Source: Ectocarpus siliculosus
Lineage: Eukaryota; Sar; Phaeophyceae; Ectocarpales; Ectocarpaceae
Length of the DNA stretch: 18,905 bases
Direction of reading: 5' to 3'
Assembly (NCBI GenBank): GCA_000310025.1
Contig: FN649749.1
Coordinates: 95,847 to 114,751, forward strand
The first letter of the stretch is position 1. Each line of letters opens with the position of its first letter. The notes below the pieces were generated by a model. The model was not told the origin of the DNA, made no database searches, and worked only from the letters and a program-made list of their open reading frames with translations. Shown here piece by piece: positions 10,014-17,700 of the stretch. A program made the translations under genes and the position numbers.

Positions 10014-10258
10014 GTACACTCAAATAAACTGGCCCCGAGGGGTCCGCAAGTCAATAGAAATCAACGACAGATATTCTGGGATCCTCCGCTCCCTCTTCAC
10101 GCTACGCGGGGTATCAACTGAGATTAGCAGTCACTATCTATCATGGGCCGGAGAGAAAGAGGCACACTCCCTTGGTTCAATCTTGGTACTTCACAACGCA
10201 AGCAGAGACAAGTCCATCTGGCACAGAAAAAGAGAGGGTTGGAACAAGGCGAAGCAAG
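10014..10258 (+). CDS. Internal exon of gene X (no ATG), function unknown
   Basis: A frame open from 10000 (stop TAA at 9997-9999) runs about 86 codons to a strong donor, GCAAG|GTAATG, at 10259. The peptide looks like real coding: 'KSIEINDRYSGILRSLF', 'GVSTEISSHYLSWAGEKE', 'LGSILVLHNASRDKSIWHR'. The 5' border is uncertain; acceptors at 10013 (AAAAAG) or 10070 (CGACAG) both give the same phase. The exon ends in phase 1, which matches the acceptor at 12031 and continues into 'ESTTPPMWYAENHG'. No family is recognised; a faint resemblance to the end of a PA14-like beta-sandwich is not claimed. Confidence 0.5.
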
Positions 10259-10723
10259 GTAATGATCACCCCCTGTGCCGGTGGGCTGTTCGTTGATAGT
10301 TGGTGGCGGGGATATATCCCCCAGGGGGGGTTGTAAAACATCTACTTTCGGGAAGCAGGAAGGAAGTCCTTACAGGTTCAGCTCCCGCATCGCTGCTTTG
10401 CCACCCTTTTTCCACACAATTTCTGCACCCCGCTTTGGGCACCATATGTATAATACCCCATACATACGTCAAACTTCACCTGTTGTTGTTTATGCAGTAT
10501 GAGATAGATATGCATAGGTCAAACACTATTTATAGGTTGAATGTGAGGTACGTGTAGGTGCCAACAAGACGCAGCAGTACAGCGTGCATTTAATATATAC
10601 GTGCAGGGGCTTAGCCCGATATGCGGATGAAATATGAAGCAGAAGTTTCTCGCCACGGCGGGTCGACTCCGGAATGAATGCGTCTGGACGCCACATTCCG
10701 TTCCGAACGCTATCATTCCGACG

Positions 10724-11160
10724 AGATTCGTACTATTACTGAAAATACCCTCCGACATGGAGACCACCAGTGTCGGCGAAAAGAACATTATTCGTGCACG
10801 TTTCGTCCGACATGGAGACCACCGGTGTCGACCAAGAGAAAAATATCCGTACATGTAAATCGCGCCTTGGAGGAATTTTCTGGCGTCCACTTTTATTTCT
10901 TTTTTTTTAGAAAAGTGTACTCCCCCCCCTATGGAGAGCAGTTGGCTTGTGACCACGGACGGCGTATGCGTCAGCCGGACCAGTACGGACATTAGAAGGT
11001 ACTGAGTGGAGACCGGAACGGTTTTTAATGTGAAGACAACAACAACGTGTTCCGTCCGACATGGAGGCAACCAGTGTCGATCAACAGCAGCAGTAAAAGA
11101 TTCGTACTGCTGCACATGTTTCGTCGACTTGGAGACCACCATTCTCTTCGAAAAGGTAGA
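10724..11160 (+). repeat. Short dispersed repeat around CCGACATGGAGACCACC
   Basis: Four related copies begin at about 10752, 10807, 11057 and 11125, with a fifth near 11903. The shared core is (GT)CCGACATGGAGACCACC followed by a variable GTGTCG. Several copies are preceded or followed by TTCGTAC and an A-rich stretch. Spacing is 55 and about 69 bp within pairs, and copy B of the tailed repeat sits between the pairs. CGACA and TGTCG in one unit could pair as a small hairpin. The copies differ by several substitutions, so this is old. Confidence 0.7.
10936..11047 (+). repeat. SINE-like dispersed repeat, copy B, ending in (AAC)n
   Basis: This copy ends in GGTTTTTAATGTGAAGAC followed by four AAC-like triplets. 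Its reverse complement matches copy A and copy C in blocks: AACCGTTCCGGTCTC, CAGTACCT and GGTCACAAGCCAACT. The body without tail is about 100 bp. There is no coding capacity. Confidence 0.75.
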
Positions 11161-11263
11161 GAGATTTCCTTAGACTTGATGCGCTTTCGTTTGAAAACAA
11201 TACAGCACATCTCTCCGCTCTCTAGACGTCACGTTCCGAAGAATATTTAGAGAAAAATATATA

Positions 11264-11859
11264 CTCCCTGACCGGAAATATAAGGCCGATTTGGAAATCC
11301 GGTAATATAAGGTCGGTTTTTGGTTGAAGGCGTTAGAACACGTCTTCTTGCACCATTTTGTTTTTAACGTGCTCTCATTGGTAGTATCGTCAAAGAAATG
11401 GCCTAAAACCGGGGATGGTGATTGTTCGTCCCCTCCCATTGATTGTTTTCTTTTCAGGACGGGTCTTTCCAGATTTTTGCTGTAAGGAAAGAAATGTGTT
11501 TTTTTTTTCTCGATTTCGAAGCGAGGAAAAGTTTTTTTCGGTCTGTTTTTTAGTGTGTAATCTTGGCTATATAGAGCGTGCTACAGACTGGCATTTTGAG
11601 AAAAAAAATAAAAATCTCCCTTTTGACCGGAGACGAACCTAAAGGATGCCAAAAGATCGGACCTTTGAAGTAAAAAAATAGCATGAAGGACAAAAAACAA
11701 ACAAAAAAAAGTGTTTTTTGGAAGAAAAAAACAGATGTTCGAGGTGAGAATCGAACTCGTTCGAGGTGAGAATCGAACTCTTGACCTTCTCATTGTTCGT
11801 CCAGCGTGATATTGTTTGCAAGGTGTCCAAATCGACCTTATAATTCCGGTCAGAGGGAG
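11264..11859. mobile_element. Stowaway-like MITE (Tc1/mariner type), 596 bp
   Basis: Terminal inverted repeats of about 35 bp begin CTCCCTGACCGGAAATATAA on the left and CTCCCTCTGACCGGAA on the right (reverse strand), and both continue to GATTTGGA. They differ by a 2-bp indel and a few substitutions. TA dinucleotides flank both ends (11262-11263 and 11860-11861), as expected of Tc1/mariner target sites, and the CTCCCTC terminus is the usual Stowaway form. Inside are A-rich and T-rich stretches and a tRNA-like B-box segment. There is no transposase, so it is non-autonomous. Confidence 0.8.
11737..11780 (-). repeat. Exact tandem duplication of 22 bp with tRNA-type B box
   Basis: Two identical 22-bp units abut (11737-11758 and 11759-11780). 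On the - strand each contains GAGTTCGATTCTC, which matches the T-arm / pol III B-box pattern GTTCGANNC. The - strand sequence beyond it, with AAGGTC where a tRNA variable loop would be, is tRNA-like but does not fold into a full cloverleaf by eye. It may be a decayed tRNA-derived insert within the MITE. Confidence 0.8.
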
Positions 11860-12031
11860 TATATATGTATGCATATCCACCCGACAAGATTCGTACATAT
11901 TCTGTCCGAAATGGAGACCAACGGAGACAACGAAATATAAGACTTCAACCAAACAGCGGATCTCTCTTCACGTTTCTTTCTTTCTTGCCTTGGTGTTATG
12001 CGTGTGTGTTGGTAATTTTTTTCCCTTTCAG

Positions 12032-12994
12032 AATCAACCACGCCACCCATGTGGTATGCAGAAAACCATGGCCGCGGTGCGTTAGGGCCGGTCTTAACGA
12101 AGGAATCGGTTCTCGATTTCGAATTTGATTATAAGAATACAAAAGTCGGATCTACCCAAATCCGGACAGAAATGGCCTGTGTGTCTTAACGGGAGATCTG
12201 CCAAATGGAAATGAATCTCTGCAGTCCACCACGAACAACCCGAGAGGTCCGCCGCTTGCCAACTGCCAGATTGCTGTTGTGACGTACTGCTATGACGTGG
12301 CCACACCACATGGGGAGCTATCGCTCCCGAGAAGCACACACCAAACGCGTACATGGCCTCTGTGTGGTACTGACACGATGTCTATGCATGTGACACTTTG
12401 AATCGACCCTCGTCCGACGGAAAGCCGCCAATTCGTCTGTGCATTTGAAGTTCGACAACCCACGGGAGATTGCCCCACAGACCAACACATACATCCCACA
12501 CACGTTTTTTTTCGGGACCAGATGCTGGTGATGCTCCTGGTCACGCCCCCCGCCTTGCGAATAGGACATTCTTCCTCTACTGCTCTTGCGCAACAAGGTG
12601 CCCCACCGTGGGTGTGCCTGTGCGCACTCCGTGCTGGATTGGTGTCGCGGCTTGGCGTGGCGCCTTGCCACGGCACTACTTTCTTTGCGTCAGTGCGTCA
12701 CTTGCCGTCGACTGGACCGCTAATGTTCGAAGTTGGTTTCGTTTCACCCAAATCGGGATCCGATTAAATCATTTTACCTTTTTTTTTATTCCCGATTTGG
12801 AGAGGGGGGATCCGATTATAAGTCCTAAAGATTCCACGGGTTCCAGAACTTTTAGCCAATCAACAAGAGAGTTCTTTGGGTCTTGTGGTCTTATAATCAA
12901 ATCGGGAAGTGAAATCGGGAACCGATTCCTTCGTTAAGACCGGCCCTTAGCGGTCGAATACATTGCCCCATCTTTCCTGATGCGTGGCGATTAA
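12032..12994 (+). CDS. Last exon of gene X, split by a MITE
   Basis: After the acceptor at 12030-12031 (TTTCCCTTTCAG), the phase set by the upstream exon reads 'ESTTPPMWYAENHGRGAL'. A MITE occupies 12085-12946. Omitting it and one TTA target copy continues the same frame as 'AVEYIAPSFLMRGD' to TAA at 12992-12994. If translated through the MITE the frame ends within the element. The coding is either broken, making the gene a pseudogene, or the element is removed as an intron (GTGCGT at 12077, TTAG ending at 12950), which also keeps the frame and drops three codons. Confidence 0.45.
12085..12946. mobile_element. Harbinger/Tourist-like MITE, 862 bp, TTA target-site duplication
   Basis: The ends are inverted repeats starting GGGCCGGTCTTAACGAAGG. 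They are identical for 28 bp, with one mismatch through 36 bp, and after a short gap match again over ATTTGATTATAAGA. Exact TTA copies flank both ends (12082-12084 and 12947-12949). A 3-bp TWA duplication and a GGGCC-type terminus are typical of PIF/Harbinger and Tourist MITEs. The interior encodes no transposase. An inner pair of inverted motifs around CCAAATCGGGA / TCCCGATTTGG (about 12751 and 12789) may come from a nested or rearranged piece. Confidence 0.85.
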
Positions 12995-13411
12995 CTAAAC
13001 TACTACCAGTAGATGCCATCCCTGGATCGCATACGGTACCAACCACAACCACAACCAACCATACTTGTACCTCACCGGCTGCATCCATTTTGAAAGCTCG
13101 ATTGCTCCCCGACGATCAAGAGGATGATGCCACAGCAGCCAACCAGGTGTGTGAGTGGTATATATCTCGTGCAATCCTACGGTACCTCGATGGCCACATT
13201 ACACACAACGGCACTCCGCTCGCACATGTGACGTTTGAAGAAATTCGCAGATCCGATGTGAGCCGTTAAAAAGAGCTACAGCAGTACTTAAATGCACCGA
13301 GCAAACAAAACAGCGGTAATTCGGCGCCCAGGCTCAATTACCGTCTGCACCCTNNATTCGGTTTCCCCCCCCCCCCCGCCCCCCCCGCCCCCCAATTCCC
13401 CCCCTCATTTC
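12995..13411 (+). other. Segment between gene X stop and the DENN exon; sequence gap and C runs
   Basis: A + strand frame, different from that of gene X, is open from about 12955 to TAA at 13267-13269 ('SRAILRYLDGHITHNGTPL'). It then stays open again through 'YLNAPSKQNSGNSAPRLN' to the two N bases at 13354-13355. C runs follow from about 13366. This could be a 5' part of the DENN gene with an intron or a stop, or chance. The 5' end of the DENN gene cannot be fixed because of the sequence quality. Confidence 0.3.
13354..13355. other. Two undetermined bases (NN)
   Basis: The N bases stand directly before a stretch of C homopolymers. They mark a join or low-quality position, so reading frames across this point should not be trusted. 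Confidence 0.95.
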
Positions 13412-13626
13412 GAAAGAAACGCCCGGCTGAACGAGTACTTCGCGGTAGTGGGACTACACGACGGGCCGCTGCTGTTGTCGGACCCTCTTCCAAACGAATC
13501 TCCCCCCTCGCCGGGGAGAAGCTCAACGGTACCAGCAGCAGCAGACAAGAAGAAGAACGGGGATGGGGATGGGGCTGTTGTCGGGGACCATGCGGGGGGA
13601 GAGGTGAACTCTGGGGGCTCAGGCGG

Positions 13627-13668
<42 letters not shown>

Positions 13669-14718
13669 GACGCCGGCGATGAAGGGCGGAGGGATCGGCG
13701 GTGGTAGTAGCCTCGACAAGAACACCGACACAACCAAGAGCAACGGCACGGCCTCGACCGTAGGGTTAAACAGCCACGGCGGCAGCAGCAGCAGCAGCGA
13801 CGGCGGCAGCAGCGACAGCAGCAGCACCGACAGGGAAACAACAACTACGACAACGGGGCGGCTGGCGGAAGGCGTCCCGCAGCAGGGCGGCACCGCAGAG
13901 TCTGCGCCCCACCCCACCCCCTTCGTGCGGCCAAACCTTGTCAAGCGACGGACGTACGGTAGCTGCGAGCTGGGAAAGATTCACGCTCGACCGGGGGGGA
14001 TGAGCGGGCCCCTTCACACACGGTTTCGGGCGAGGGTGCTGCACAGGTTTCCCGGGTACGACCACGAGGGGAACGGGTGCGCCTTTCCGACTAACCTCCC
14101 GCTGTTCTGCCTGCCCGGCGGGCTCAAGCTGAGCCTCGAGATGACCCTGCCCACGTTCTTCACCTTCGTCCACACCAGGGCTAACGGCCAGCACATGTTC
14201 GGGTACTGCCTCTGCCTGCACGAGGTGACGAGAATTTGTGTGCCCCCCCCCCCCCCCGGATGGTGACCAGCTTTTGGGGTCTTCCTTGTGAGACCTAGCC
14301 TGGGCAGGCGTACAAGTCGCTCATTTGACGCGGCATTGTAGGGGTGCGAGGTCTATATGGTCTAACGAGTACTGTGCGGCATGCGGACACATGCGGACAC
14401 ATGTGCATACACACACCGTATTTTGTTTTTTGGTGGTCGTGTGAGAATCCGTACGTGCGGCGTAAGTCGAGGAAGGACCAACGCATATCAAGACATCAAA
14501 CGGTAGCTGTTGTCTTGTCTGCTGAGATGGGGTGTTTGTAGTGGTGTCCTACCCTCTCTATGTAGGTGTATCGAAACGTCGGAGCCGAGCTGGGGTGATC
14601 GATCGACTTTGGTGTTGTCCACCCCCAATCACTGCTGTATGATGCCCAATGATAGTCCCCTCGGCACTCTCGTCCCTCCTACTGTACATACCACAAGCTC
14701 GTCCTACGCATGCGTATC

Positions 14719-14761
<43 letters not shown>

Positions 14762-17700
14762 AAAACATGGAACATGGTGGTGCAATGTACTTTGTAGATA
14801 TTTCAGACACAAAAGAAGAGAAACAAAGACGGGTCATCAGACCGCCTCGCTATATAACATCTAGACTGGCACTGCTGGAAATGACTGCCCGTGAGTCAAC
14901 CACCCCCGTCATTTCTCGCCGTGTGTTCAATGCCCTCCCGTGACAACCTAACCCCATCTCAGCCGTTGGGAACGCGACATCGGATAGAACTGCAGGGGCT
15001 GGTGGACGCCCACAACAAGGCCGCTTCGCGGGCGGAGGGGGGGGAGAACGATGCCACGGAACCCCTGGTAGGTTCCGCCGCACACGTGTGCGTTGCTCCC
15101 AAGAAAGGGTGTATCACAGCTTTTGGAACATAAATCCCTTTGTGACAGAGTGTTCACTGGTTCAGTAGAAGTGATATTGCGAGTAAAGAGTTTGCACAGG
15201 TTCAGTAGAAAGAAATTGTTGCGAGTAGCGCTGAGACGTTGTTTGAGCGACCGGAAGCATGGCAGTAAGAGTAAGAGGAGGAGGAGGACTACCCCCCCCC
15301 CCCCCCCCGTGGGGGGTACAAACGGAGCCCCTTTGTAGTCGCTAAGGCCGTTCAAACATCATGTACATGTAGAAGTAAATGTCGAAATGTGAGAAGGCGT
15401 GATCCTTATGAGCACCCGGCATGAGCCAGGGTGTGTAGGAAAATACCTAAAAGAAGTGTCTCTTAAGCAGTTACGTATGAGCACCCGGCATCAGCCAGGG
15501 TGTGTAGGAAATGAACAAATGAGTTTTCTCCTAAGCAGATGTGACCCTTGCGAGCTCCTGATATGTTCGCAAGGTTTAATCCACGTTGTTCTCAAGGACC
15601 GAAGGCGGAGTCACATCTTACCTTACATACACCCTTTGGAATGGTGACGGGGTGATTGCATGTATGCGATGTACATTACAGACATGTGCCTAGAAGCACG
15701 TCATGTAAGGGCGTGCACCAACCTAGTCCTCCTCTTGCCCGAAGCGCCACCGTTGTCTACACAATTCCGTGCCGAAATCCTACTATTTTTGTGCTTTGGT
15801 ACCATGACCGCGGTTCCAGCTACCGATGTGCTTTCGACCAGCTGCCGGCCTTCCTTTTTCCTTCACGGTGCCCCCCACCCCCATGGTGGCTTTTGTGATC
15901 GCTTTTTCATTTCCTTATCCGTGTCTTCCTTCCCTTTCTATGTCACGTCTTGCTTGCCAGACCACCTTGGACCCCGGACGTGAGGTTTACGCCCCGAAGT
16001 GCCTCTGCCTGCTGTCGACATGGCCCTACTTCGGGCCGTTCCGGGAGTGGCTCCTCAACCTCTATCGGATATCGCTGTCTCCTTTCCAGATACCTTTGGA
16101 GAGGTACGTCGGAAACTTTCTGCTGGAAGTTCCGACGCCTTCGCCCGGTAGGGTTGAGGTGAGTGTCGTGGAGTGACCCACAGTTGTTGTTTGTTGTCGT
16201 CGTTGCTGCTGGTGCTGTTGCTGTTGCTGTTTGTTGTTGCTGCCGTTGTTGTCGTTGTCGTTGTTGCTGTTGTTGTTGTTAACCTTTGGAGGAATCGCAG
16301 CGCTCTTGTTGCTGTCTACCCCCTCTGTACACTCGCGTGCATCGGCACTATTCGGTCATGTCTCCTTTTTTAGGTGACGCCTCCCTCATGCCTCCCTCCG
16401 CGCGCCTCGTTCTCCCCTCGAAGGTGCTGTACAACATGGGCAACACGACAATCACGTTCGCGTGCCCCCCGCCCAACAAGCCGGTGGCGTGGGGCTCGGT
16501 CCCCTTCGAGCCGCTCTTCCAGTGCCTCAGCCACGAGAACATCGTCATCCTCCTAACGTGCCTTTTGCTAGAGAGGTGCGGTCGTCTTTCGCTATTGTTG
16601 TTGTCGTTGCTGTTGTTGCTGTTGTTGTTGCTGCTGTTGTTGTTGTTGTCGTTGCTGTTGTTGCTGTTGTTGTTGTTATTGTTGTTGTTGTTGCTGCTGC
16701 TGTTGCTGTTGCCGTTGCTGTCTGTTGCTATTTTTGTTGTCGTTGTCGTTGTTGATGATGATGATGTTGTTGTCGTTGTTGTTTTCGTATTGCAAACCGT
16801 TCCGGTCTCTGCTCAGTACCTGTTAACACCCGTACGACTTCCATGGCCACAAGCCAACTACCCAGAAAGGACACATGCACGCTTTCCAATAATTATGAAC
16901 TTCCTTGTTGCTATTTCGGCCATGTCGTTGCCCTTGCCGCTGCTGCGGCTGCCGCGCTGCCGCTGTTCTCACGCCGCAGGTCCATCGTGCTCAAAAGCTC
17001 ACAGCTCAGCCTACTCACGCCCTGTGCTGAGGCGAGTATTGTTACAATAACGTTGCTACAATAGTACCGTCCGTCGCTTTATCACCCGTGACAGGGTAGC
17101 GTGTAAAGATGCAAGTATTAACCAAGAGGTCGAGGCGGAGATTTACAAGGTTGAGCAATTTATAGTTCGTGTCTCTTGATCACCCCTTACTGTTGGGCCT
17201 ACGGCGCTTGTAGCAAGCTACCTGCAGAGAGACAAAAGCGAACCAACCTATCGCTCTCTCGCCTGACATATATATTTTGGGTGTACATCGATACATGGTG
17301 GAAGACACACATTTTGGAAGAACAAACATCTAAAAAGGTACAGTACGACGTGCACTTTGTTGTTTTTTCGGATGTGCATTGCGGTTGTCGACGTGGTAAG
17401 GTAACTTATCCCGAGGCCGTCCGCTATTCTCCCCGCCACTGGTCTTGATGTGCTTTGCTGCACAAGATATGTGGGAGCTCGAGATGCTTGCGTCTTTGTT
17501 TACACAAAATATGTGGACCTCAGGATCCCGGGTTGTTTGATACATTGAGAGATTATGTAGCTCAAGATCCCTGTCTCTTGGACACACAAGAGACGTTGTA
17601 CCGTAAGAATCGGAGAGATGGCACCCCCGTGTGAGCGTTTTTTTGTAGCGTATTTCTCCACAACTGTTATAGGAGGGTGCGAACACCAACCGATACCTCT

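Larger units (their letters stand above)
10259..12031 (+). other. Putative gene X intron packed with repeats
   Basis: The intron begins GTAATG and ends with a T/C-rich tract and TTTCAG. It contains the copy B SINE-like repeat, at least five copies of a short dispersed motif and a whole Stowaway-type MITE. The open frames inside it, for example 10519-11142 on the - strand, read through these repeats and are not genes. Confidence 0.45.
15068..15960 (+). other. DENN intron 2 with two direct-repeat pairs
   Basis: The intron begins GTAGGT and ends TTGCCAG. It carries a 40-bp-spaced and a 69-bp-spaced direct duplication and a C run at about 15291-15308. No gene is seen. Confidence 0.6.
16576..16979 (+). 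other. DENN intron 4: GTT array plus repeat copy C
   Basis: The phase-2 intron begins GTGCGG and ends CGCCGCAG, joining 'LLER' to 'RSIVLKSS'. Nearly all of it is a GTT/GCT array (16593-16780) followed by SINE-like copy C. The long poly-Leu frames read from it are not proteins. Confidence 0.7.

Noticed and set aside
10519-11142. 207-aa - strand ORF
   Set aside because: It spans several repeat copies, including the tailed repeat and the short dispersed repeat; the same peptide pieces appear wherever the repeat occurs.
10724-11160. Repeats with partly regular spacing, CRISPR-like at first sight
   Set aside because: Copies are diverged, spacing is uneven, no cas genes exist, and the DNA is clearly eukaryotic.
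11737-11815. A functional tRNA gene on the - strand
   Set aside because: The T-arm pattern is good, but no acceptor, D or anticodon stem pairs properly, and the 22-bp duplication disrupts the 3' end.
12470-12937. 155-aa ORF inside the Harbinger-like element as a possible transposase
   Set aside because: It has no DDE-type pattern and ends in the terminal inverted repeat; the element appears non-coding.
13338-13944. Antisense frames with poly-Gln, poly-Val or poly-Ala
   Set aside because: They are shadows of the coding triplet repeats of the DENN exon on the other strand.
16286-17050. 254-aa frame and others with long poly-Leu, poly-Val or poly-Cys runs
   Set aside because: They read through DENN exon d and then straight into the GTT array of the intron; the runs are translated microsatellite.
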